A stretch of 5,243 nt of DNA, taken from contig JAFMSC010000327.1 of the NCBI GenBank assembly GCA_017353825.1, forward strand, positions 1 through 5,243, read 5' to 3'. Shown piece after piece: positions 1 to 4,544 of the stretch. The stretch's first letter is position 1, and each line of letters starts with the position of its first letter. Source of the DNA: Hyphomicrobiaceae bacterium. GTDB lineage: Bacteria; Pseudomonadota; Alphaproteobacteria; Rhizobiales; Hyphomicrobiaceae. Under the pieces are notes generated by a model. The model did no database searches. It saw nothing but the letters and a program-made list of their open reading frames with translations, and was not told the origin of the DNA. Both the position numbers and the translations under genes were made by a program.

Positions 1-16
1 AGGGCGTTTGGTTTCA

Positions 17-31
17 GGCCCGGAGCGGGCC
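17..31. other. Small GC hairpin in the leader
   Basis: GGCCCG (17-22) pairs perfectly with CGGGCC (26-31) around a 3-nt loop. No T-run follows on either strand, so it is not a standard intrinsic terminator. Such a stem can arise by chance in GC-rich DNA. Confidence 0.35.
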
Positions 32-75
32 GTAGGACGTCAAGCGAGCCGGTCGCGGCGTAGCTTGTCCTAGAA

Positions 76-97
76 GCCGCCTGCTTCAGCAGGCGGT
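76..97 (+). promoter_or_regulatory. Leader hairpin next to the first ribosome binding site
   Basis: CCGCCTGC (77-84) pairs perfectly with GCAGGCGG (89-96) around a TTCA tetraloop, and a G-T wobble at 76/97 can add a ninth pair. The stem ends 7 nt before the AGAGGA ribosome binding site at 105-110. There is no T-run after it. Possible roles are a 5'-leader stabiliser, a target for control of the first gene, or the base of a weak terminator for an upstream gene; the sequence does not decide between them. Confidence 0.55.
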
Positions 98-117
98 AGT
101 TCACAGAGGACACCAAC

Positions 118-291
118 ATGGAGACCACCGAGCGCCGCGTCGCCGCAACGTTCCGCCTGAAGCCGAGCACGCTGAGCGCGGTGAAGCGGGCCGCAGTGGC
201 CGAATCGCGTTCGCAGAACAAGGAACTGGAAGTGCTCGTCTTGCGTGGCCTCGCAATGGCCGGCATGCAACCCACCCCCGAAAGGAACTGA
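118..291 (+). CDS. Ribbon-helix-helix (Arc/CopG-like) DNA-binding protein
   Basis: This 57-residue protein has the layout of the ribbon-helix-helix fold. A short strand with alternating residues (about 6-12, RVAATFRL) is followed by a proline, a first amphipathic helix (about 15-28) and, after a polar turn, a second helix (about 32-48). Proteins of this family dimerise, put the paired strands into the major groove and usually act as repressors; in phages they often control early or lysogeny genes. The start is ATG with AGAGGA at a 7-nt spacing. The next gene begins 4 nt after its stop, so the two are probably co-transcribed. It could be a repressor of its own operon or an antitoxin-like protein, but no toxin gene lies next to it. 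The fold is inferred from pattern only. Confidence 0.7.
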   Translation: METTERRVAATFRLKPSTLSAVKRAAVAESRSQNKELEVLVLRGLAMAGMQPTPERN

Positions 292-295
292 CCTC

Positions 296-562
296 ATGGC
301 AGACAGCATCTCTGCGCCCGGCAATCCAAGTCTGATCGTGATCGGCAACGCGGGCGCCGGACGGCCCGACCTCGGCGGAGGCCGATGGGCCGTTCACGAT
401 GGCGCCTACAATCTGCTGGCAACGAATACGACTGAGAAGGCCGCTCTGCTAGCTGTCCTGAACACGCTGCCCACGAGCGCCGTCTACACTATCGCGGGCG
501 GCTCTGTCGGCGGCACCAAGACGGTCAGTGCTCACCTCACGGCGGTGAATGCACTGCCATGA
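296..562 (+). CDS. Small protein of unknown function, 88 aa
   Basis: I do not recognise a family. The protein is rich in Gly, Ala, Thr and Asn with few charges, and looks soluble and beta-rich with one likely helix around residues 43-53. It has a Gly-rich stretch near residues 20-28 and another near 64-70. There is no signal peptide and no membrane segment. I chose ATG 296 because AAAGGA at 281-286 lies 9 nt upstream and it begins right after the stop of the ribbon-helix-helix gene; an in-frame ATG at 245 would overlap that gene by 47 nt. The stop overlaps the next start as ATGA (559-562), so translation of the two is probably coupled. The partner gene's role is unknown, so context adds little. 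Confidence 0.75.
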   Translation: MADSISAPGNPSLIVIGNAGAGRPDLGGGRWAVHDGAYNLLATNTTEKAALLAVLNTLPTSAVYTIAGGSVGGTKTVSAHLTAVNALP

Positions 563-2019
563 GCAACACCGACTTTTACAGCCAGTGGTGGCTCGATCAA
601 AAAGCCAAGCACGAGGGCGGCGACTCGGCCGGCGAGTCCGACGACGAATTTTTCAACGACCTCGAAGCGCTCCGGCGTAAGCACGGCCTGGGCGACGACG
701 ACGCCGACGCCGAGGCCGATGGCGAGACCGCCGAGGACCGCCGCAAGCGCGCGCTTGAGGTTGAGCGGGAGGAGCGGGACCACGAGGTCGCTCAAAAGTA
801 CCTCGATCAGAAGATTGAGCTCGAGGACCGGCGCGAGCCGGCCAAGTCTGAGAGCGAGGTCGAGGCAGAGTTCAAGCGGCGCTATTCAGCCTTCACGAAG
901 GACGGCAAGATCGACCACGAGCGCTTGCCCTATGAGTTGGCGCTCGAGCTGGACTGCAAGCGCAGCTATGCCCAGGCCGCGCGCGATAGCGCAGAGCGGG
1001 AAGCGGAATCCGCATACGGCGATATCTCTGCCGATCAGATCGACCGTGTGTACCGCTTTGAGCAGGGCCTGCGCGAACCGGCCAGCCGTGCGCCGACCAT
1101 CCTGGCGATCGCCCAGGAAAAGGCGTTCGACCTCGGTGAGCTGACCATGATCGTCGATCAGCTGGCGACGGCGCTCGGGGCGCTCAGCGAGGAAGGTAAG
1201 CGTACGGCCCTTTGGCAGAACATCATCGCGCCAGCGATGCAGTACGGTCAGCGCGTCATGGACGTGCGCGCGGCCATACCGCAGGCTGAGCGGCGGCTAG
1301 CCGGCTTCAACCCGGATGGGGTAGCGGAGCAGTTCGAGTCTGGGCGCGTGAGGCGCGACAACCCGGTCGAAGGTCTCAAGCGGGCGCATGAGCTCGCGCG
1401 CAAGAGGCGCGGCGCGACGTACGATCAGGATTTGGAGGCCGACGTTCGGGACGCCTTCGCCCGCGCGCAGCCGCGCAATAAAGACGGCACCTTCGCGAAG
1501 GGCAAGGTTGACAGACCTGACGACCTCGAGGGCGATGTTCGGGCAGCCGCGAGGGAAGTCGCGGACCGCAAGCGCGCGCCCAACATGGACAACCTGCGCC
1601 GGATGGCACGCGAGAGCGGCACGACGCTAGCCAACGTCGTCGCGAACTACACCGCCATGGACCAGGTCCTGGACCACCAGGAGCACAAGCTCGGAGGCTT
1701 GCTCTACCTATGGCTGGAGGCCGGCGGAACGATCGATACCCTCAATTCGGTCCTCCACGGCGCCGGAGGCCACACCGCCTTCCTAGAGCGTGCCAGCCGC
1801 GCCAGGCTGACCGAGGCCATGGGTGCCCCCAGCGAGCGCACCCAGCGCGAGCGTGCGCAGGGTGAGCGGGCGATGCGGGCTTCGCGATCAATCTCAGGCT
1901 CAGCCTCCGGCGAGGGTAGTGGCTCATCCAGCCAGCCGAGAACCAGATACGGCAATACGTACGATTCCGACCTTGAGGGCGACATTCGCGCCGCAATCCG
2001 TGAACTGAGGGGCGCATGA
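559..2019 (+). CDS. Highly charged helical phage protein with a three-copy peptide motif, 486 aa
   Basis: This is the largest gene in the window. The N-terminal 110 residues are very acidic and charged, with a run of Asp/Glu/Ala at about 45-58 and a probable coiled coil at about 60-105. A mostly helical middle follows (about 120-285). A motif built on D-L-E-x-D-[VI]-R-x-A occurs at about 288-303, 320-334 and 468-483; the first and third copies are preceded by R-x-R-x-G-x-T-Y-D. Residues 306-313 read RNKDGTFA, a tag I associate with phage structural and scaffold-like proteins. Residues 347-398 have a faint likeness to the 'Y/MxxxLxxxxxxGL' helical pair of such proteins. A Ser/Gly-rich linker (about 442-460) leads to the last motif copy. 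A scaffold or internal virion protein is possible, but I cannot confirm it. Translation is coupled to the previous gene by ATGA. Confidence 0.85.
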   Translation: MSNTDFYSQWWLDQKAKHEGGDSAGESDDEFFNDLEALRRKHGLGDDDADAEADGETAEDRRKRALEVEREERDHEVAQKYLDQKIELEDRREPAKSESEVEAEFKRRYSAFTKDGKIDHERLPYELALELDCKRSYAQAARDSAEREAESAYGDISADQIDRVYRFEQGLREPASRAPTILAIAQEKAFDLGELTMIVDQLATALGALSEEGKRTALWQNIIAPAMQYGQRVMDVRAAIPQAERRLAGFNPDGVAEQFESGRVRRDNPVEGLKRAHELARKRRGATYDQDLEADVRDAFARAQPRNKDGTFAKGKVDRPDDLEGDVRAAAREVADRKRAPNMDNLRRMARESGTTLANVVANYTAMDQVLDHQEHKLGGLLYLWLEAGGTIDTLNSVLHGAGGHTAFLERASRARLTEAMGAPSERTQRERAQGERAMRASRSISGSASGEGSGSSSQPRTRYGNTYDSDLEGDIRAAIRELRGA

Positions 2020-2020
2020 C

Positions 2021-2332
2021 GTGATCGATCTCAAGGCTAACGTCAACTGCGGCCACCCATCGGGCGAGCCCGCGCAGCCACAGCCTCCGTCAGTCGCGTA
2101 CACCCCGCCGGACCTGGCGCAGACCATGCCCGTGATGTGGCCGTACACGGGCCCAGCGCTGAACGTGTGGTGGGCGCTCGAGCCCGACACGCGCCGCATC
2201 ATTCATGCCAAGGTGATCAGCGCGGGCAAGAGCTCGGCCGCTGACCTGAGGGACCTGGTAGCGAGGATCGATGTGGCGCAGCGTACAGGTGGCAGCGTTG
2301 AGGCCGCGATCAACGAATGGGGCTCAGAATGA
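2021..2332 (+). CDS. Small protein of unknown function, 103 aa, W/P-rich
   Basis: The start is GTG, one nt after the previous stop, with GAGGGG at 2007-2012, 8 nt upstream. An ATG at 2016 overlaps the previous stop but meets a stop after two codons, so it is not the start. The N-terminal 45 residues are rich in Pro and probably extended. Residues 47-61 hold L-N-V-W-W-A-L-E-P-D-T-R-R-I-I, and the rest (about 62-98) looks helical. The same motif is seen in the next gene product (L33 to I48), which suggests two related small domains encoded side by side. I do not recognise the family. The stop overlaps the next start as ATGA. Confidence 0.75.
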   Translation: MIDLKANVNCGHPSGEPAQPQPPSVAYTPPDLAQTMPVMWPYTGPALNVWWALEPDTRRIIHAKVISAGKSSAADLRDLVARIDVAQRTGGSVEAAINEWGSE

Positions 2333-2577
2333 GCGACTTGAGCATGCCGCGCTTGATCCGCGAGCTGGCCGAGCGTGACAAGAACTCCGTGACGCCGCCT
2401 CCGCCGGGATGGCCACAGGTAGAGCTGGATCTGTGGGTGCGGATGAAGCCTGAGCAGCGCCGGGAGCTCATCCAGCGGGACTGGGACCCGGGCAAGGTCC
2501 GCCGCTTCGCCGACTCCCTCAGCCGGCTGCAGGCCGAGCGCAGGGCGAAGCGAGAGGCTGCTCGTCGTGGCCTCTGA
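2329..2577 (+). CDS. Small basic protein of unknown function, 82 aa
   Basis: I take ATG 2329 as the start because it overlaps the preceding stop as ATGA; an in-frame ATG at 2317 is possible but would overlap more. The protein has a short N-terminal helix, a PPPP turn at residues 23-26, and then L-D-L-W-V-R-M-K-P-E-Q-R-R-E-L-I (33-48), which matches the motif in the previous gene product. The C-terminal 25 residues are a strongly basic amphipathic helix rich in Arg, Lys and Ala. The basic tail would suit nucleic acid binding, but that is inference. No family is recognised. Confidence 0.75.
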   Translation: MSDLSMPRLIRELAERDKNSVTPPPPGWPQVELDLWVRMKPEQRRELIQRDWDPGKVRRFADSLSRLQAERRAKREAARRGL

Positions 2578-2764
2578 GACCTGTGCAGTCTGCTACTGCC
2601 TGGATGCGTCAGAGGCCGACGGCATCGACCTCGACCGCCTCACGGACCTGGTGCGGTCACTGCGCGCCCAGGGTCGGCTGAACGCGCCGCAGATCAAGGT
2701 CGTGGGCATGGCGATCCGGGTGGCGCGGCGTGAGCGGATGGCGGGGCTGCTGGGACAAGAGTAA
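2567..2764 (+). CDS. Small protein with N-terminal Cys cluster, 65 aa
   Basis: The start is GTG 2567, with GAGAGG at 2552-2557 placed 9 nt upstream, and it overlaps the previous gene by 11 nt. Residues 6-11 are C-A-V-C-Y-C, three cysteines close together with no fourth ligand visible, so a classical zinc finger is not supported. The rest is one acidic stretch (13-24) followed by helices, the last of them basic (about 44-60). It is the last gene of the plus-strand block; the next coding region is on the other strand, convergent, 32 bp away. Function unknown. Confidence 0.65.
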   Translation: MASETCAVCYCLDASEADGIDLDRLTDLVRSLRAQGRLNAPQIKVVGMAIRVARRERMAGLLGQE

Positions 2765-2796
2765 TTTCGGCCGCCGCCGAGGGCCGGGGATGGAGC
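2765..2796. other. Convergent gap between the two gene blocks
   Basis: The plus block stops at 2764 and the minus block at 2797. The 32 bp between them are very GC-rich. CGGCC (2768-2772) can pair with GGCCG (2782-2786), but no T-run follows on either strand, so I do not claim a terminator. Some element limiting read-through would be expected here. Confidence 0.3.
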
Positions 2797-3081
2797 CTAC
2801 CTAGGCGGGTTCCACTTCGCGTCTATCGCGGCCATCAGCCGATCGAACCGATCATTCAGCAGGTCGGTGAAGCGCCCTTCAGTGGCAATGATCCGATCCT
2901 CAAGGCGTACGATATCCGCCTGCGCGCCAGACACCTCAGAGCGCATTTGGCGCATCTCGCCCGTAAGGCGCTTTTCCGATTCCGAGACAATGTTGGAGAC
3001 GGCGCTGATAATATGCTTCTCGGTCTGCGCCGCCTGCTCAAGGGCAGTGACACGGCGGTCGAGCTCTTCGAGGGTGGCCAT
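2797..3081 (-). CDS. Coiled-coil protein of unknown function, 94 aa
   Basis: Almost the whole protein (about 1-85) has a heptad pattern with Leu, Val, Ile and Ala at core positions and Glu, Arg, Lys and Gln outside, as in L-E-E-L-D-R-R-V-T-A-L-E-Q at the start and D-I-V-R-L-E-D-R-I further on. There is no membrane segment or signal peptide. It probably forms a dimer or trimer with itself or with the neighbouring coiled-coil protein, whose gene ends 10 nt upstream. Such short coiled-coil proteins are common in phages of GC-rich bacteria but mostly have no known role. The ribosome binding site before ATG 3081 is weak. It is the last gene of the minus block. Confidence 0.75.
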   Translation of the reverse strand: MATLEELDRRVTALEQAAQTEKHIISAVSNIVSESEKRLTGEMRQMRSEVSGAQADIVRLEDRIIATEGRFTDLLNDRFDRLMAAIDAKWNPPR

Positions 3082-3091
3082 GGCCTAGGGA

Positions 3092-3334
3092 TTAGTCCGG
3101 AATCGCCGGATTGATCAGGTTGAGCCCCCTCTCGATGCGGCCCAAGCGCTTGTCGAAACCGTCGAGCCGGTGATCGATGCGGGCCACGTCCTCACGCAGC
3201 CCGGCAGCCTGCTTTTCAAGGCTGGACAGTCGGTCGATGGCGGTCACCATGTAGTCGAGCGCCCGATCGAGCTTGGCGTCGGTCAGGTTGAAGCGCGTGT
3301 GCACGAATTCGCGGAGATCGGTGTCGTCGGCCAT
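3092..3334 (-). CDS. Coiled-coil protein of unknown function, 80 aa
   Basis: A short acidic N-terminus (MADDTDLREF) is followed by a long amphipathic helix. Residues 44-72 have a regular heptad pattern with the repeated theme R-x-D-x-R-L-x-G-x-x-x-R-L-x-R-I-E. This resembles small coiled-coil proteins seen in phages and rhizobial genomes that begin with a D-L-R-E-F segment, but no function is attached to them as far as I know. The gene is co-oriented with the other coiled-coil gene 10 nt downstream, so the two products may pair. ATG 3334 lies inside one copy of a 29-bp direct repeat, and its ribosome binding site, AGGA with an 8-nt spacing, is part of that repeat. Confidence 0.75.
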   Translation of the reverse strand: MADDTDLREFVHTRFNLTDAKLDRALDYMVTAIDRLSSLEKQAAGLREDVARIDHRLDGFDKRLGRIERGLNLINPAIPD

Positions 3335-3361
3335 GGGGCGATTCCTATCACATCTCCACTC
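3333..3361 (-). repeat. Direct repeat copy 1, overlapping the start of the coiled-coil gene
   Basis: These 29 bp match 3386-3414 at 26 of 29 positions, with mismatches at 3342, 3354 and 3357. The shared plus-strand core is TCCTATCACAT, read as ATGTGATAGGA on the gene's strand. The copy covers the likely ribosome binding site and two bases of the start codon, so a protein bound here could block translation or transcription entry. Confidence 0.7.
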
Positions 3362-3385
3362 TCGCTTTTGACCCTGCGAGCCGGG

Positions 3386-3414
3386 ATGGGGCGAGTCCTA
3401 TCACATTTCGACTC
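3386..3414 (-). repeat. Direct repeat copy 2, upstream of the coiled-coil gene
   Basis: This is the partner of 3333-3361, starting 53 bp from it, which is close to five helical turns. Unlike copy 1 it lies inside a perfect 10-bp inverted repeat (3388-3419). No start codon follows it, so it is not simply a duplicated gene start. Confidence 0.7.
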
Positions 3415-3419
3415 GCCCC
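3388..3419. promoter_or_regulatory. Perfect 10-bp inverted repeat / hairpin
   Basis: GGGGCGAGTC (3388-3397) pairs perfectly with GACTCGCCCC (3410-3419) around a 12-nt loop that holds the repeat core. No T-run follows on either strand. It could be a non-canonical terminator of the small-gene chain, or a palindromic operator for the two coiled-coil genes downstream. Confidence 0.6.
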
Positions 3420-3424
3420 GCCAG

Positions 3425-3452
3425 GAGGGCGCCGGTGCGGGGAGGCGCCCTC
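3425..3452 (-). terminator. Possible terminator hairpin after the small-gene chain
   Basis: GAGGGCGCC and GGCGCCCTC form a perfect 9-bp stem (3425-3433 with 3444-3452) around a 10-nt loop, starting 6 nt after the stop of the last chain gene on the minus strand. Position and strength suit a terminator, but the T-run of a standard intrinsic terminator is missing. The arm GAGGGCGCC is also found at the two gene junctions carrying the 19-bp repeat. Confidence 0.45.
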
Positions 3453-3458
3453 GAAGCT

Positions 3459-3596
3459 CTATGCCAGCATGGTGATGCCGGTGCCCTGCGGCTGCGGCCG
3501 ATGTCGCACAGGCTTGCTCGTTGGGCGCGAGTCCACCAGCACCAGGATCAGGGCACCGGCGAGCACGAGCGCCCAGGATAGCGTCAGCAGCCTCAC
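3459..3596 (-). CDS. Small single-pass membrane protein, 45 aa
   Basis: Residues 3-21 (LLTLSWALVLAGALILVLV) form one hydrophobic segment. A short basic, Pro-rich tail follows (24-37, with R24, K28, R31, H32 and R33), ending in GTGITMLA. There is no Cys after the segment, so it is not a lipoprotein and not a classical Rz1-like outer spanin. By the positive-inside rule the tail would tend to be cytoplasmic, though an N-terminal anchor with an exported tail cannot be excluded. The GTG start overlaps the stop of the upstream gene as GTGA, with GAGGAGGG 4 nt before it, and this whole start region is one copy of the 19-bp repeat. Last gene of the seven-gene chain. Function unknown; a holin-like or other membrane accessory role is possible. 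Confidence 0.7.
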   Translation of the reverse strand: MRLLTLSWALVLAGALILVLVDSRPTSKPVRHRPQPQGTGITMLA

Positions 3597-3611
3597 GGCG
3601 CCCTCCTCGCC
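3593..3611 (-). repeat. 19-bp junction repeat, copy at the 54-aa/45-aa gene border
   Basis: TCACGGCGCCCTCCTCGCC is identical to 3754-3772, 161 bp away. On the gene strand it encodes the last residues ARRAP plus stop of the 54-aa protein, and supplies the GAGGAGGG ribosome binding site and GTG start of the 45-aa protein. Confidence 0.9.
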
Positions 3612-3757
3612 TCGCGCAGCTCATCCCGCTCCTGCTCTGCCCGGCGCAGGCTGGCGGCGAGCAATATGCACTCCTCCTCCTTCGCCTTGAGGCGCTCCTC
3701 CAGTTCCTCGACGCGTTCCCGCAGGTCCGCGTTTTGCATGACTAGGTGCTTGGTCAC
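3593..3757 (-). CDS. Small coiled-coil protein, 54 aa
   Basis: Residues 5-50 form one continuous charged helix with a heptad pattern (LRERVEELEERLK, then LRRAEQERDELREARR), strongly suggesting a coiled coil. There is no membrane segment or signal peptide. One Cys (C30) sits in mid-helix. The start is GTG 3757, overlapping the stop of the 113-aa gene as GTGA, with GAGGAGGG just upstream; the stop overlaps the next GTG in the same way. Both borders are the same 19-bp sequence, so the gene sits between direct repeats like an insert. The protein lacks the N-terminal anchor expected of an Rz-type inner spanin, although a membrane protein gene follows it. Function unknown. Confidence 0.7.
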   Translation of the reverse strand: MTKHLVMQNADLRERVEELEERLKAKEEECILLAASLRRAEQERDELREARRAP

Positions 3758-3772
3758 GGCGCCCTCCTCGCC
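3754..3772 (-). repeat. 19-bp junction repeat, copy at the 113-aa/54-aa gene border
   Basis: Identical to 3593-3611. Here it encodes the end ARRAP plus stop of the 113-aa protein and gives the ribosome binding site and GTG start of the 54-aa protein. The match stops at 3753 and 3773, apart from two matching bases after the first mismatch. Confidence 0.9.
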
Positions 3773-4095
3773 CCGAACGCGCGGCCGATGCTCTCGCCAA
3801 TGCCAGTGTCCGACCTCCGCCCGCGCGGACGCAGGCCGAAGACCGGACCAGGGCGCATGTCCTCATCCTTGGCTACTGGGGGTGGGCCCGGCCGGATTTC
3901 CGCCTGCCCGTCGAGCACGACCCCGAGCGCTGGGCCGTAGGCGCGAACCTCGTTGAGGATGCGCAGGTCCTCCTCCCGCTGCTTCTGCCTGCGCCGCATG
4001 TGGATGATCTGGCGGACGATCCCGACCACGAACGCGGCACCAAGGGCGGCAAGCGTGTTTTCGGTCGTGGGGCTCAGCTGGGATGGGTCAAACAT
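3754..4095 (-). CDS. Membrane-anchored protein with coiled coil and Pro/Gly-rich tail, 113 aa
   Basis: One hydrophobic segment (about 14-31, interrupted by R28) is followed by a strongly basic stretch (34-40, RRRQKQR) and a short helix that could coil (to about 50). The last 50 residues are rich in Gly, Pro and Arg and probably unstructured, ending in GARRAP. The basic stretch right after the segment predicts an outside N-terminus and cytoplasmic tail, the reverse of an Rz-type spanin. ATG 4095 has GGAGGG 7 nt upstream and overlaps the previous gene by 8 nt. It is the longest member of the small-gene chain. It could be holin-like or a membrane tether; no family is recognised. Confidence 0.75.
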   Translation of the reverse strand: MFDPSQLSPTTENTLAALGAAFVVGIVRQIIHMRRRQKQREEDLRILNEVRAYGPALGVVLDGQAEIRPGPPPVAKDEDMRPGPVFGLRPRGRRSDTGIGESIGRAFGARRAP

Positions 4096-4234
4096 GATCC
4101 CGCCCTCCCGCCTTCCGGCCCGACGCGATGTCCTGGGCCAAACTCCTCACGCAGTGGCGAAGCAGTTTCCAGAGTCCGACCACGACCCCGATAAGGATCG
4201 CGATCGACAGAACGGTTGCTATGGCGTCCATCAT
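4088..4234 (-). CDS. Small single-pass membrane protein, 48 aa
   Basis: The protein begins MMDAIATV and has one hydrophobic segment at about 4-22 (rich in Ile, Val, Leu), then a basic amphipathic tail (K23 to R44), predicting N-out, C-in topology. The start at 4234 overlaps the stop of the upstream gene as ATGA, and GAGGAGA lies 9 nt upstream; the second ATG at 4231 is an alternative. A longer minus-strand reading frame in the same place (4074-4262) has a polar, low-quality sequence and does not fit the overlaps. The size and single segment would suit a small holin or antiholin, but nothing diagnostic is present. Confidence 0.7.
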   Translation of the reverse strand: MMDAIATVLSIAILIGVVVGLWKLLRHCVRSLAQDIASGRKAGGRDHV

Positions 4235-4422
4235 TGCGGTCTGTCTCCTCGTTTGAGTTCATAGAGTACCCCGGCCTTGATCTGCGCCTGGGGCGGCATG
4301 GCCGCCTGCAGGACGCGAAGGCACTCGTTGCACAGCTGTTGTTTGTCCACGGGCGACATGGCGCGGATTTGCAATGTCGTCAGCGAGCACAGCAGCGCGG
4401 TGATGCGGTTGGCGAGGTTCAT
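4231..4422 (-). CDS. Small soluble protein of unknown function, 63 aa
   Basis: The sequence looks helical and soluble, with a hydrophobic N-terminal helix (about 2-18) too polar to be a clear membrane segment, a region with two Cys (C31 and C34, as L-C-N-E-C), and a basic C-terminus. ATG 4422 overlaps the previous stop as ATGA and GGAG lies 8 nt upstream; the stop overlaps the next start as ATGA. A Cys pair spaced by two residues could bind a metal only together with other ligands, which are not obvious. No family recognised. Confidence 0.7.
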   Translation of the reverse strand: MNLANRITALLCSLTTLQIRAMSPVDKQQLCNECLRVLQAAMPPQAQIKAGVLYELKRGDRPQ

Positions 4423-4544
4423 CGGCGCTTCTCCCGCCAGTCAAGGAACATGGCGATGCCGATCACGATGCCCGCCAGGCATGCCCACACCCAGAACCCG
4501 CCCAGCAGGTCGAAGAGCGTGGTGTATCCGTAGGTGACGCCCAT
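4419..4544 (-). CDS. Small single-pass membrane protein, 41 aa
   Basis: A hydrophobic segment (about 13-34, G-G-F-W-V-W-A-C-L-A-G-I-V-I-G-I-A-M-F-L) fills most of the protein and ends in D-W-R-E-K-R-R, so the C-terminus is predicted to be cytoplasmic and the N-terminus outside. ATG 4544 overlaps the previous stop as TGATG, with GGAGG at 4555-4559. The GTG at 4547 in the same frame has a better spacing (7 nt) and would give the GTGA overlap seen at other junctions, adding one residue. Holin-like size, but function unknown. Confidence 0.7.
   Translation of the reverse strand: MGVTYGYTTLFDLLGGFWVWACLAGIVIGIAMFLDWREKRR

Larger units (their letters stand above)
1..117 (+). other. Leader region with no clear gene
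   Basis: I see no supported gene here. Two plus frames are open from the window edge, one to a TAG at 61-63 and one to a TAG at 71-73, so a few C-terminal codons of an upstream gene may be present, but 20-odd residues are too few to judge. The stretch holds two hairpins (17-31 and 76-97) and the ribosome binding site of the first gene, AGAGGA at 105-110. I found no convincing -35/-10 pair. Confidence 0.5.

Noticed and set aside
532..795. 87-aa minus-strand frame with hydrophobic stretches
   Set aside because: Opposite the acidic N-terminus of the 486-aa gene; antisense of Asp/Glu/Ala-rich codons naturally gives Val/Leu/Gly-rich sequence.
719..1144. 141-aa plus-strand frame inside the 486-aa gene
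   Set aside because: A +1 shadow frame rich in Arg and Ser, with no ribosome binding site, within a well-supported gene.
2567..2764. Zinc finger in the 65-aa protein
   Set aside because: Only three closely spaced Cys (6, 9, 11) are present and no His or fourth Cys follows, so a metal site is not supported.
3283..3624. 113-aa minus-strand reading frame
   Set aside because: It crosses the two hairpins, the 45-aa gene and the starts of two other genes, with low-complexity Arg/Ala/His sequence; the shorter coupled frames have ribosome binding sites and sensible proteins.
3459..3757. Rz/Rz1-type spanin pair for the 54- and 45-aa genes
   Set aside because: The coiled-coil protein has no N-terminal membrane anchor, and the 45-aa protein has no lipobox Cys, so neither fits the inner or outer spanin pattern.
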